Positions 27,864-37,548 of a stretch of 64,000 bases of DNA are shown one piece after another (positions within the stretch are counted from its first letter, which is position 1; every line of letters starts with the position of its first letter). The stretch comes from CAVUOA01 sp963742955. Its GTDB lineage: Bacteria > Bacteroidota > Ignavibacteria > Tepidaquicellales > OLB5. A program made the position numbers and the translations under genes. Location of the stretch: positions 310,001 through 374,000 of the forward strand of contig CAVUOA010000008.1 of NCBI GenBank assembly GCA_963742955.1. Direction: 5' to 3'. The notes below the pieces were generated by a model, which was not told where the DNA came from, ran no database searches, and worked only from the letters and a program-made list of their open reading frames with translations.

Positions 27864-30800
27864 TTAGTGCACCATAAACTTAGCCATATCAGATTTATGC
27901 AGCTTTCCTTTTTTATTCAGATAAGTTTTAATCATAACAAATATTATCGGAGTAACAAAAAGCACATGAACCGCTGATGTTACTATTCCGCCCAGCATCG
28001 GCACTGCAATAGGTTTTGCCAAATCAGAGCCTGTGCCTGTTGCCCACATAATAGGGATTAATCCGATTAAGTTTACTGCAACTGTCATTAGCTTTGGTCT
28101 TAATCTCAGCACAGCGCCGTCTTTAGCCGCCTGAATTATATCTGCATTTGTGACAACATCATTATTTGCAATAAGTTTTTTATCAAGCGCTTCGTGGAGA
28201 TAGATTACCATAACAACGCCGGTTTCAACAGCAACGCCGTAGAGTGCAATGAAACCCACCCACACGGCAACGGAGAAATTTAAGTTAAGTATTGCCATGA
28301 GATAAACTCCGCCGATGAGCGCAAACGGAACCGAAAGCATTACAAGAATCGATTCAAGAAAATTCTTGAATACCATAAACAGCATTACAAAAATTATTAT
28401 GAACACAATCGGCATAACAATCTCAATTCGTTTCTTTGCGCGGATTTGGTTTTCCCACTGCCCGCTCCATGTATAATAATAACCTTTCGGCAATTTAGGA
28501 GCAAATTCTTTATCCAATAGCTGTTTGGCGTCATCAACAAAGCTTCCCATATCTCTGCCTCTCACATTAAGAAATACAATCGAGCGGAGCATGTTGTTTT
28601 CGCTTGCTATCATTGGCGGACCTGTAGTTATTTTAATATCAGCAAGCTCACCCAGCGGAAGCTGGATAACCCGTTAGCCCCTTTCCGGAGAAGGATGTGT
28701 ATTGGAAACCGGTGTCATTTGATGCTTCCATAGATGAATTAGCAGATGTCATATTCGATGCGCCGACTGTAACAAGCACATTCTTCATCTTTTCAACATC
28801 ATCGCGGAAATCACGGTAATATCTTACCCTGATGGGAAATCTTCTTCGTCCTTCAACTGTTGTTGAAATATTTTCACCGCCGATTGCCGTTTCGATTACG
28901 TTTTCAACATCGCCTACGTTTAACCCGTAACGGGCAATGACATCGCGTTTTGGCTCAATATCAATATATTTCCCGCCCTGCGTTCTTTCTGCAAAAACAT
29001 CAGCCGCGCCGGGGACTTTCTGAACAATATCAGCCGCATCTATTGCGAGGCGCTCAAGTGTATCGAGATTATCACCGAATACTTTTATACCGAGGTCGGT
29101 TCTTACACCTGTTGAAAGCATGTTGATCCGGTTTATTATAGGCTGTGTCCACGCGTTGCCAACACCCGGTATTTGCAGCTTTGAATTAAGCTCAGCAATA
29201 ATTTTATCTTTGGTCATCCCGGGGCGCCATTCGGATTTATCTTTAAGGATTATAATTGTTTCAATCATGTTTACCGGCGCAGGGTCGGTTGGAGTATCAG
29301 CCCTGCCGACTTTGCCGAGAACGTGTTCGACTTCCGGTTCTGCAGCTATGATTTTATCCTGAATCTGCATAATCCGTTTAGCTTCGGTGATGGATACATT
29401 CGGCAGAGTTGTTGGCATAAACAGCAGGCTGCCTTCATCAAGCGTTGGCATAAACTCCGAACCCCTGTGCATAATTATCGGAATGGTTATAAGCAATGCA
29501 ACAATGTTTATTGCCAGCGTGGTTTTTCTGTACTTAAGGGCAAAGTTTAAAGCCGGCTCATATAACATTTTAAAAAATCTTGAAACCGGGTTTTTCTGTT
29601 CCGAATAAAACTTGCCTCTCATAAATAATGTCATCAGCATAGGAACAAGTGTTATTGTGATGATTGCCGAACCGACAAGCGCAAACGTTTTGGTAAATGC
29701 TAGGGGATGGAACAGCTTTCCTTCCTGTCCCGTAAGCAAGAAATACAGGCAGGAACGATACTACAATAATTGCTATCGAAAAGAATATTGCGCGCCCAAC
29801 CTGTTTAGCCGATTTAATTGAAATTTCGGTATAATCTATTATTTCCCCTCTTGCAGTTGCAGCAGCAATATTCCGGTAAGCGTTTTCCACCATTACAATA
29901 GATGCATCAACCAGCACACCGATTGAAATGATGAGACCTCCAAGGCTCATAATATTTGATGTGATATTAAACTGCCTCATAAGGATAAAAGCAATCAAGA
30001 ATCGATACAGGCATTTCAATAAGTATTCTTATTGCGCTCCGGAAATGGAAAAGGAATATCATTACTATAAGGCTAACAACAATAGCCTCTTCAATCAATG
30101 CGTGCTCAAGCGTGTTGATTGATTCATGAATCAGCGTACTTCTATCATATGATGTTCCGATATACACACCTTCGGGCAGACCTTTTTCAAGTTCTTTAAG
30201 TTTTGCCTTAACACGTTCAATTACATCGGATGCATTTTCGCCATAACGCATAACAATTATTCCGCCAACAACTTCACCCTCACCGTTCATATCAAGCACT
30301 CCCCTTCTTGTATCGCCGCCTATCTGAACCGTTCCAACATCGCCAATTCTAACGGGAACACCTGTGCTTGTGCTTCTGAAGAGTAACGTTTTTAATATCA
30401 TCAGGTGAACTAATATAGCCCAAGTCCTCTTACAAAATACTCGCTCTCATTTGCTTCAATGTTATTTCCGCCCACATCTTTGTTGCTGTTTTTAACAGCA
30501 TTTACTATATCGGTAATACTTAACCCGTAAGATGAGAGCTTATTCGGGTCAACATCAATCTGGTATTGTTTTACAAATCCCCCGACTGAAGCTACTTCGG
30601 CAACGCCTTCAACGGAGGTTAACTGGTATTTCAGGTAATAATCCTGCAGCGCGCGCAGTTCCCCAAGGTCATATTTTTTGCTGTAGAGATGATACCAGTA
30701 AACATGTCCTACACCTGTTCCGTCAGGACCCATAACAGGACTAACACCTGCAGGAAGCTGGTCTTTTACCTGGTTGAGCTTTTCAAGTACACGGCTTCTT

Positions 30801-31117
30801 GCCCAGTAAATGTCTGTATTATCATTAAATATAACATATATAAAGCTCATACCGAACATCGATTGCGAGCGGACTGCTTTTACATCAGGTATGCCCTGAA
30901 GATTTTGTGTTAAAGGGTATGTAATCTGGTCTTCAACAATCTGCGGACCGCGCCCCATCCATTCGGTAAATACAATTACCTGGTTTTCGGAAAGGTCAGG
31001 AATTGCATCAACAGGTGTATTATAAACAGACCATATTCCAAAGCCGGCAACAACTAAATAAATCACCAGAATTATAAACCTGTTGCGCGCTGAAAAATCT
31101 ATTATTCGCTCTATCAT
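27864..31117 (-). pseudogene. cusA: CusA/CzcA-type RND heavy-metal efflux pump, frame broken about five times
   Basis: Pieces at 31117-30410, 30401-29967, 30019-29570, 29739-28648 and 28613-27864 together give about 1085 residues, the usual size. It begins MIERIIDFSARNRFIILV, typical of heavy-metal RND pumps, and keeps GPDGTGVGHVYWYHLY, LVDASIVMVENAYRN and the late GFIALYGVAVETGVVMV. These fit the Cu/Ag (CusA) branch. It would be the inner-membrane proton-driven pump linked to CusB and CusC encoded upstream. At least three breaks look like single inserted bases (for example CTTG for CTG near 30000 and 29735). The neighbours upstream in the same operon are intact, which favours sequencing error over decay. 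Confidence 0.85.
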
Positions 31118-31133
31118 CTTAAATATGTCTCAA

Positions 31134-31574
31134 TTAAATTACTGAAAATATCAGCTGAACATTGGATGAATCATTAAAATTCAGATTAAAATACCAGAGT
31201 CCTTTTTCAGTCAAATTATAATTTACCCAGTACCTTCCTGTTGAATCCGGCTTAGCAAGCGATATTTCACCCGGTATTTCCTTACCGTTTATATGAGTAA
31301 GGGCATTGACTTTCACGTTTGAAACTTTAACCGGTTCTCTGCTTTTCTCTTCATTGAACTCAAGCGCAATTGAGTCTTTGCCTTTTTTTAAATCTTTCGC
31401 AGTGTAATATGCTATAACCGTTACTTTTCCGGATGAACCCTGCTGAACCGGGATATACTGCAGTTCCATAGATGGTGGAGTTTCATTGGTTTTAATTTCC
31501 TTGCTTTGTTCATTGCAGGATGCTATCAGGAAAACAGCCATAACTGCCAAAACGATTTTAATTTCAGATTTCAT
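31134..31574 (-). CDS. FixH/YtkA-like exported lipoprotein of the copper island
   Basis: 146 residues from ATG 31574 (a reading 8 codons longer has a Lys/Ile-only extension). The lipobox Cys is in VFLIASCNEQ. The single domain (GSSGKVTVIAYYTAKDLKKGKDSIALEF..., then GRYWVNYNLTEKGLWYFNLNF) has the Ig-like layout of FixH/YtkA proteins that accompany copper handling. It ends 17 nt before cusA. It is related in layout to the next upstream gene, so the two may be an old duplication. A periplasmic role in metal binding or delivery is inferred. Confidence 0.65.
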   Translation of the reverse strand: MKSEIKIVLAVMAVFLIASCNEQSKEIKTNETPPSMELQYIPVQQGSSGKVTVIAYYTAKDLKKGKDSIALEFNEEKSREPVKVSNVKVNALTHINGKEIPGEISLAKPDSTGRYWVNYNLTEKGLWYFNLNFNDSSNVQLIFSVI

Positions 31575-31609
31575 TTTTATTTTTATTTTAATATTCACAC
31601 TTAAATAGA

Positions 31610-32011
31610 TTACATAGCTGTCAGGTTAAACTGAATTTTTAACCCGTTATTAAAGAAAATCGTGTAAATCCAGTTTCCTTTCATCGGAAAATTATAAGTA
31701 GCATTATACCTGCCGGGTATATCGGTAAAATCAATTGTTGTTTCGGCCATCATTGGAGAGCCTGCCATCTGCATAACAGCTTCAGAGCTGACGCTTCCAA
31801 CTTTAACAAGCTCGCCGTCTGATACATTACGGAACTCAACAACAAATGAACCTTTCCCCTGCTTTATAGTACCGCTTTCATTTAGAACCAATACCTTGAA
31901 ATTCCCGGTTGTTTGTTCCTGAACTGTATTCAGGTTGCTCAAGTTTCCGCTGCATGAAGCAAAAAACATGACTAAGAGAGCAATTGAGGATAATTTTATT
32001 TTATTTTTCAT
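31610..32011 (-). CDS. YtkA-like exported lipoprotein of the copper island
   Basis: 133 residues with ribosome site AAGGAG 8 nt before ATG. The lipobox Cys is in MFFASCSGN. The domain (GKGSFVVEFRNVSDGELVKVG, then MAGSPMMAETTIDFTDIPGRYNATYNFPMKGNWIYTIFF) fits the YtkA/FixH-like fold. The run MQMAGSPMM is Met-rich, a feature often used for Cu(I) or Ag(I), though this is suggestive only. It lies in the minus-strand run between the HMA lipoprotein and the FixH-like protein. Confidence 0.65.
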   Translation of the reverse strand: MKNKIKLSSIALLVMFFASCSGNLSNLNTVQEQTTGNFKVLVLNESGTIKQGKGSFVVEFRNVSDGELVKVGSVSSEAVMQMAGSPMMAETTIDFTDIPGRYNATYNFPMKGNWIYTIFFNNGLKIQFNLTAM

Positions 32012-32114
32012 TGTGTTTCTCCTTATTTTGGTTAAACAAGTTTTACAGAGTTAGGTTTGCCCTGATTCCTCAATTTTAACAAAATTTCTTTTAAATAAAA
32101 TTAACAAATTCCTT

Positions 32115-32570
32115 TTATTTTTTCCCTGGCACCTTACAGCATTCATCAAGTTTATCGTATGCAACCGGGTCAGCTTTTTTATCATTTGCATCATAGCCCG
32201 CTGCAGTAATTGCATTTTCTACTTTCGAAAGGTCTGTCTTTGACTTATCATAAGCAACTGTCATAACCTTGCCGTCTACATCAATATTAAAATCATTTAC
32301 GCCTTCTACATTCTTCATGGCTTTAGTAATATTTTTCTTGCATTGGTCACACTGAATGGTCGGTAATTGGATTGTTGCCTTTTCATCATTGGCTGTGGTT
32401 TTGACATCGCTTGACTGGGTTTTACCGTTATCCTGCGTCCCTGAAACTTCATTTGACTTTGAGTTATCTTTGGATTCGGAAACCTTGTTATCCGATTTTC
32501 CGCATGCAATGAAAGTTAACGCTATAAAAACGGTTAAAAGAGCTTTAATTATATTTTTTGATTTTGACAT
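32115..32570 (-). CDS. Exported lipoprotein with heavy-metal-associated (HMA) domain
   Basis: 151 residues. The signal peptide ends at lipobox Cys in FIACGKS. A long polar linker (Ser, Lys, Asp, Asn; about residues 24-68) leads to an HMA domain, about residues 70-135, with the metal site CDQCKK (CxxC) and the usual VEGVNDFNIDVDGKVMTVAYD pattern. A Cys pair near the end (DECCKV) could add ligands. It is expected to bind Cu(I) or a similar soft metal outside the inner membrane and hand it to CusB or CusC. It belongs to the copper operon. Confidence 0.85.
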   Translation of the reverse strand: MSKSKNIIKALLTVFIALTFIACGKSDNKVSESKDNSKSNEVSGTQDNGKTQSSDVKTTANDEKATIQLPTIQCDQCKKNITKAMKNVEGVNDFNIDVDGKVMTVAYDKSKTDLSKVENAITAAGYDANDKKADPVAYDKLDECCKVPGKK

Positions 32571-32614
32571 TTTTTTATTTTTTAAATTTAAGATTTATAA
32601 TATTGTTTAAATTG

Positions 32615-33001
32615 TTAATCATGCTTTTCTTCGAGCTTCATTTTGCAGATGGGGCAGGTGCCTTCATAGTTTGCCAATACCTCCGGATGCATCGGACATG
32701 TGTAAAGCTTTCCTTCTATTTTGGCTGATTGTTCATCTGCTTTTACCAGCTTCATTTTGCAGGTGGGGCATTTGCCCGGGTAGTTCTGAATTACATCCGA
32801 ATGCATAGGACATGTATATAAAGGACCAATATCGGTTGAATCCATAACATTGCTGACTTCTATAACTACACCATTGTTTTGCTGCTTGTTATTCATATCA
32901 GAGGTCCGGCTATCTGTCTTCCCGCAAGAAGAGAATCCTATTACAAATAAAACAGCAATTACTGCAGCTGCCAATCCTATATATTTTTTGTGTGTTATCA
33001 T
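32615..33001 (-). CDS. Exported protein with two heavy-metal-binding (YHS-like) CPMH domains
   Basis: 128 residues. The N-terminal membrane/lipoprotein segment has Cys in GFSSCGK. Two copies of the short heavy-metal binding domain follow: YTCPMHSDV...CPTCKMKL (about residues 61-86) and YTCPMHPEV...CPICKMKL (about 99-124). The same motif caps CusB just upstream, where it ends GMDL. This would be a free-standing periplasmic metal chaperone or sponge made from the CusB N-terminal domain. It is part of the copper operon. Confidence 0.85.
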   Translation of the reverse strand: MITHKKYIGLAAAVIAVLFVIGFSSCGKTDSRTSDMNNKQQNNGVVIEVSNVMDSTDIGPLYTCPMHSDVIQNYPGKCPTCKMKLVKADEQSAKIEGKLYTCPMHPEVLANYEGTCPICKMKLEEKHD

Positions 33002-33050
33002 TTTAATATTTCCTTTTCTGATTTTATCTTTTTAATTTTGGTGTTCGTAA

Positions 33051-34418
33051 TTATTTCTTTTTACTCATGTCTTTCATGATATCCTGTCCGGGATTAATCT
33101 TCATATCTTTGTCTGTATCATCGCTCATCTCATGACCTTCGTGGCCGGAATTGATACCGGCTTCAATCTGCGATTCGCTGTCAATTAAAAATCCGCCAGA
33201 GCTTACAACTTTTTCACCTTCTTTGAGCCCGGAAAGTATTTCATAATATCCGTCCTGTTCATAACCGATTTTTACTTTTCTCGGTACATAAACACCGGGT
33301 TCCTTTTCGACGTAAACAATGTCTTTTTCACCGGTTCTTATGACCGCATTCTTCGGTACTGCAAGGTTCTGGGAGTAAAAAGTATTTATCTTCACTTTAA
33401 CGTACATATCGGGCTTCAGCTTATAATCACGGTTTGATACATCAATTCTTACCTGGAGTGTTCGCGAGGAAGCGTCGAACACGGGGTCAACAAAATTAAT
33501 TTTGGCATTAAAGGTTTCTCCGGGATAAGAGCTTGAAGTTATCTCCGCATTCTGCCCCGTCTTTATATACTGAACGTCGGATTCATAAACATTTGCCATA
33601 ACCCATACGGTCGATAGATTTGCAACGTCATAAATAACTTCGCCCGCCATCGGCCATTGACCGGGTTCAGCATATTTTTTTGTAATAACTCCGCTGTAAC
33701 GGGAATACACTTTTATGGTCTGCATGATTTCTCTAGTTTTCGCAATTTCGTCAAGCTGCTCGGGAGTCATTTCCCACTGGCTTAAACGTGAGCGTGATGC
33801 ATCTACAAGGCTTTTTGCCTGTTCGATAGCAAGGTCATTTCTGCTTTTTACAATACGGTCATAGTTTTGAAGAGCGAGTATGTATTCCTTTTGCGTTGAA
33901 ACCAGGTCAGGTGAATAAAGTTCAAACACGGGCTGCCCCGCTCTTACGTTATCCCCCTCGAAGTTTACATACATTTTTGTAATCTTTCCCATTACAGGCG
34001 TGGATATATGAGTATTATTCTTTTCGTTTATCTTTATATAGCCGTTGAATTCCTTTTCACCTGAAAACTGTTTTGTTTTCACAACCTCTGTCTGTACGTT
34101 GGCAAGCACCTGCTGAGACGGCGATAGCTTAACTTCGTTCAGGTTGAGCTTTGAATTATCATTGCTTTCGTTTTCTTCTTTCTCAACATCGGAGCTTGTT
34201 TTTAAAACTAGGTCCATTCCGCAAATCGGACACTGTCCGGGGTGGTCTGATACAATCTGCGGATGCATAGGGCATGTGTAAACCTGCGATGCGGTTATTC
34301 CTGTTTTATTGTTTTTGAAAAAGTGAGTGTAACCCCAATACGATCCGGCTATTAATACCAATACAGCAAAAATTCCTATTACCGCTTTTACAATTTTATT
34401 TTGATTATTGTTTTCCAT
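33051..34418 (-). CDS. cusB: CusB-type periplasmic adaptor with N-terminal heavy-metal-binding domain
   Basis: 455 residues. One N-terminal membrane helix (residues about 9-29) is followed by the metal-binding domain YTCPMHP...CPICGMDL (about 46-70). Then come the adaptor's barrel-sandwich, helical hairpin and beta-barrel parts (PVMGKITKMYVNFEGDNVRAGQPVFELYSPDLVSTQKEY, YSRYSGVITKKYAEPGQWPMAGEVIYDVANLSTVWV). It links the CusA pump to CusC. The C-terminus is His/Met/Asp-rich (GHEGHEMSDDTDKDM), a further possible metal site. The start lies 15 nt after the CusC stop, so the genes are co-transcribed. Confidence 0.93.
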   Translation of the reverse strand: MENNNQNKIVKAVIGIFAVLVLIAGSYWGYTHFFKNNKTGITASQVYTCPMHPQIVSDHPGQCPICGMDLVLKTSSDVEKEENESNDNSKLNLNEVKLSPSQQVLANVQTEVVKTKQFSGEKEFNGYIKINEKNNTHISTPVMGKITKMYVNFEGDNVRAGQPVFELYSPDLVSTQKEYILALQNYDRIVKSRNDLAIEQAKSLVDASRSRLSQWEMTPEQLDEIAKTREIMQTIKVYSRYSGVITKKYAEPGQWPMAGEVIYDVANLSTVWVMANVYESDVQYIKTGQNAEITSSSYPGETFNAKINFVDPVFDASSRTLQVRIDVSNRDYKLKPDMYVKVKINTFYSQNLAVPKNAVIRTGEKDIVYVEKEPGVYVPRKVKIGYEQDGYYEILSGLKEGEKVVSSGGFLIDSESQIEAGINSGHEGHEMSDDTDKDMKINPGQDIMKDMSKKK

Positions 34419-34432
34419 TTTTTGCGAATTCC

Positions 34433-35860
34433 TTATTTCTGATTTTTAAAATTCATTCCGGTTGCATTTTCAACATCGGCTATCGATTTTAAATACATCG
34501 TTACCGATTCATAAAACATGAGCTTTGCTTCCTGGTACATCCTGTATGAATCAAGCAAATCAATAAATGAAGTCATATTGTTTTCGTAATTGTACTGCGT
34601 TGCTTTAAGCGAGTTCTCCGTTTGCGGTATCATTACAGTATAGTAGTAATTCATAGTTTGTTTTGCCGAAAGCAGTGAGTTGACCGAATTGACAACTTCG
34701 TTTCTTATATCATTCTTTTTATTATCTATATCTTCATTAGCTGATTTTATCAGCACTTCTGATTTTCTGATTGAGTTATCATACTTGCCGGAAGTCCACG
34801 GCGCAAAGGGAATGCTTACTCCGAACATAACCGTAAAAGCGTTTTTGGGCTCATAAGGAAGTATTTTATATCCGAACTTAACGTTAAAATCCGGCATCCT
34901 GCTGAGTTTTGCCATTTCCAAATCTGTGCTGTTCATGATTTTTTTACTTTCAAGCGATTTCAAATCGGGGCGGTTTTCAAAAGCATACTTAACAAGCTTA
35001 TCTGTATCAAACCCTTCGAGCTTGAAGTGGTCCATGTCAAGCAGGTAATCTATATCAATATTCCTGAAGCTGATTTTTGTATTATCATCAATTACAACTT
35101 TAGTCAGCCTGGTCAGTTCGGAAAGAATATTTTTCTTCTGCTGTTTTAGCATGTACTCTTCGTTTTGCAGCTTTGAAAGCTCGATTTGTGATTTAAATAC
35201 TTCCTGCTGCATACCCTTGCCTACCGAGTACCTGGCTTCTGCCGCTGTCATAAAATTCTGCATTATAAGCTGGTCTTCGCTATTAATTTGAAGCTTATGC
35301 TCTGTGAAATACAAATCGTAATAATTCATTTTTACCATATTAATCATGCTGACAGCCGTGTTTTTAAGGTCATTGTTCATCATTTCCGCGTTATCAAGCA
35401 CTGCTTTACGCTGCAAATCAAGCTTCCCGGGAAATGGAAACATTTGCGAAATGTAGAAGTTAATCATTCCTACCTGCTTGAAATCTGTCATTATGTTATC
35501 GAGCATAAATTCAAACATGGGGTCGGGCAGATAATCTTTTTCTTCCGAAATCAATTTTTCTGAAGATATTTTATATACCATGCTTTTAAGCCCGGGACTG
35601 TTGTTTAAAGCAAAATAAATCATCCTGTCGAGGTCAATAACCTCAGCTTTACCAAACGAGTTATCGAATGAAGTATCGGATTTGTTAATCCGCGTAAAAT
35701 CTTCAGAAAGCAAAGAATCAATTGATTTCAATGCAGTATTGTAACGGTAGACGCTGTCTTTGTTCAACATAACGTTAAACGCATTCTGCGAGAACGAACC
35801 GGAACTTGATAATACAAAAAGTATTAAAACAGCAGAATATTTTATGAAATATTTAAACAT
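34433..35860 (-). CDS. cusC: TolC/CusC-family outer-membrane efflux protein
   Basis: 475 residues. The signal peptide covers about residues 1-24. Two repeats of long alpha-helical hairpins with short barrel strands follow, as in outer-membrane efflux channels (LPDPMFEFMLDN..., QMFPFPGKLDLQRKAVLDNAEMM, FNVKFGYKILPYEPKNAFTVMFGVSIPF). It forms the exit duct of the tripartite Cus system. The gap to cusB is 14 nt. The upstream 88 bp separate it from the small Cys-rich gene. Confidence 0.9.
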   Translation of the reverse strand: MFKYFIKYSAVLILFVLSSSGSFSQNAFNVMLNKDSVYRYNTALKSIDSLLSEDFTRINKSDTSFDNSFGKAEVIDLDRMIYFALNNSPGLKSMVYKISSEKLISEEKDYLPDPMFEFMLDNIMTDFKQVGMINFYISQMFPFPGKLDLQRKAVLDNAEMMNNDLKNTAVSMINMVKMNYYDLYFTEHKLQINSEDQLIMQNFMTAAEARYSVGKGMQQEVFKSQIELSKLQNEEYMLKQQKKNILSELTRLTKVVIDDNTKISFRNIDIDYLLDMDHFKLEGFDTDKLVKYAFENRPDLKSLESKKIMNSTDLEMAKLSRMPDFNVKFGYKILPYEPKNAFTVMFGVSIPFAPWTSGKYDNSIRKSEVLIKSANEDIDNKKNDIRNEVVNSVNSLLSAKQTMNYYYTVMIPQTENSLKATQYNYENNMTSFIDLLDSYRMYQEAKLMFYESVTMYLKSIADVENATGMNFKNQK

Positions 35861-35948
35861 AACTTATGATTCATCATCTATTGGAATAAATTAAAAATTG
35901 CATAAGGATATACCTATCCCTATGACAGTATTAAAATGAACCGTAAGC

Positions 35949-36344
35949 TTAAATTAAAAGAGATGAGTTGAGAATGGGTATTTCTGAATTCGGCGGATGA
36001 TAAGAAAATTCGTTAAAAACACTGTGTGCGTTTGTAAGTATTCTGCCAAATCCATTGGCATCAGTATTTATAAATCCTGCATGAATTAACGGGCTGACAA
36101 CTGAACTGTGAAGGATTTCTAAAATATTTGAATTTGTAAGCTCAATTATTTTAGTCTGGCAGCATGAATTAGCAACACTTTTTATTATTAGCCCGGAATT
36201 TTCATGGTGGGTGTCATGGCTGCAAGCGCATGAGGTATCGCCCTTCATATTGCATAAAACCAAAGTAGTGGCAAAGCTGAAGTTCGAAAGAACCAGCACC
36301 GCCGAGAGATATGTCACAAAATATTTCTTTACTTTGATTTTCAT
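35949..36344 (-). CDS. Small exported Cys-rich protein heading the copper operon
   Basis: 131 residues. The N-terminal signal peptide is about residues 1-26. A Cys/His cluster follows (CNMKGDTSCACSHDTHHENSG) and then SCCQTKI near residue 60. The rest is a low-complexity C-terminal half without a recognised domain. The Cys-His density and first place in the Cus operon suggest a periplasmic metal-binding or sensing protein. I do not recognise a named family. The gap upstream to the Crp/Fnr gene is 133 bp. Confidence 0.6.
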   Translation of the reverse strand: MKIKVKKYFVTYLSAVLVLSNFSFATTLVLCNMKGDTSCACSHDTHHENSGLIIKSVANSCCQTKIIELTNSNILEILHSSVVSPLIHAGFINTDANGFGRILTNAHSVFNEFSYHPPNSEIPILNSSLLI

Positions 36345-36477
36345 TCTATAAAGTTAATACAATATATGCTTGGAGTCAATATGAACACCCCAAACACATA
36401 AACGTATAAATACAGCCAATTAGTTTCAAAACTCAGAATATTGATGATTTTATTCCGGAATTGCGGTTTTTCAAGTT

Positions 36478-37119
36478 TTAAACTTTTGCTTCTCTTTCCA
36501 GAAAATCAGGGTTAAGAATTCTTATAACATTTCCTTTAACACTTATCCATTCTTTCTGGCAAAAATCTGCAATAATCTTTGTTAAATATCCTCTTGATGT
36601 TCCGGCAAGATTCGCCAAATCATCGAGGGTCATATCCATTTTTAATTCATTTGTCTCCGTAAGCCCGTAAGTATTTGAAAGCAAAACCAGCACTTCTGCA
36701 AAACGCTCACTTGTATTTTTATCCTGCCTGCTTGAAATTTTGCTTTCAATCAGGTCAATATTAGAACACAGCAGCTGCATAACATCAATCTTATATTTAT
36801 TATTATAGTTTATCAGCGCTCTGAATTCTTTTGCAGGGATAAAACAAACGCTTGCCTTCCCTAAAGCAATTGCTGAACTTGTAAAATTTTGTTCGTTAAT
36901 TACTGCGTGTATGCCGAGCACATCCCCGGGTTTAACAAGATATAGTATTGTCTGCGCCGGCTGGTTGTCATTCTTTATTATTTTTGCCTTGCCGGAAATC
37001 ATCAAATAAATCCCATCAGAGTTACCGTTCTCATGGAACAGGTAATCATCTTTCTTGTAGGTAAGAATCTTTTTCTGAACAGATTCTATTAATATTTCTT
37101 TTAACGGACTTTTCTTCAA
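36478..37119 (-). CDS. Crp/Fnr-family transcription regulator
   Basis: 213 residues. The cyclic-nucleotide-type effector domain is residues about 18-125 (YLFHENGNSDGIYLMISGKAKIIK). A dimer helix follows, then a C-terminal winged helix-turn-helix (MDMTLDDLANLAGTSRGYLTKIIADF, about 160-185). It has no Cys cluster like that of FNR, so oxygen sensing by a [4Fe-4S] cluster is not indicated. Its start is 120 bp from a double operator that faces it (37239-37305), implying autoregulation. It is divergent from a paralog without DNA-binding domain (37549). It is the most obvious candidate to bind the five-copy operator. Confidence 0.9.
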   Translation of the reverse strand: MKKSPLKEILIESVQKKILTYKKDDYLFHENGNSDGIYLMISGKAKIIKNDNQPAQTILYLVKPGDVLGIHAVINEQNFTSSAIALGKASVCFIPAKEFRALINYNNKYKIDVMQLLCSNIDLIESKISSRQDKNTSERFAEVLVLLSNTYGLTETNELKMDMTLDDLANLAGTSRGYLTKIIADFCQKEWISVKGNVIRILNPDFLEREAKV

Positions 37120-37238
37120 TTCAGATTAATTAACATTGTATTGATATTGGTTATTCATGGCTGCTCATAGATTCAAAATTCATTCATTAAAAAAAATCAC
37201 AGCATTGCTGCATTTCAGCACGGTATTATATCACTGTA

Positions 37239-37305
37239 CAAATTTAGTTCTGTATCCGGGGGAAAAACAATGATTTTGGTCATAAAAAAAAATGATTAAT
37301 GGCAG
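37239..37305 (-). promoter_or_regulatory. Double Crp/Fnr-like operator and promoter of the Crp/Fnr gene (module copy 3)
   Basis: On the minus strand: distal box CTGCCATTAATCAT (37305-37292), an 8-base gap of T residues and proximal box ATGACCAAAATCAT (37283-37270). TG plus 21 nt lead to the -7 element TAAATTTG (37246-37239), a perfect TAnnTTTG. Boxes are 22 bp apart. It would start a transcript near 37232, 113 nt before the regulator gene. The rest of this 429-bp gap is AT-rich and otherwise holds only copy 4. Confidence 0.7.
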
Positions 37306-37462
37306 GTTTACATTTTCGTGATTATTAATATCCTGATATCATCACAGGCTTTGAAATGTTAGTGTACAATTAAATATTTTATACACCTCTGAAATATTTT
37401 TGTTAAAAAGAGAAGAATTTTAAAAGATATAGAATGAATTTATACACAAGTCATATTTTTTT

Positions 37463-37529
37463 ATAACAAAAATCATGTTTTTTTATGTCAAAGGTCATTG
37501 TTTTGGGCAGCACTCACAAAGTATTTTTG
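37463..37529 (+). promoter_or_regulatory. Double Crp/Fnr-like operator and promoter of the cNMP-domain gene (module copy 4)
   Basis: Boxes ATAACAAAAATCAT (37463-37476) and ATGTCAAAGGTCAT (37485-37498) are 22 bp apart with the gap GTTTTTTT. TG, a 21-nt spacer and TATTTTTG (37522-37529) follow. The predicted transcript begins near 37535, only about 14 nt before ATG 37549. Confidence 0.7.
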
Positions 37530-37548
37530 TGTTAAACTCAAATAGTAT

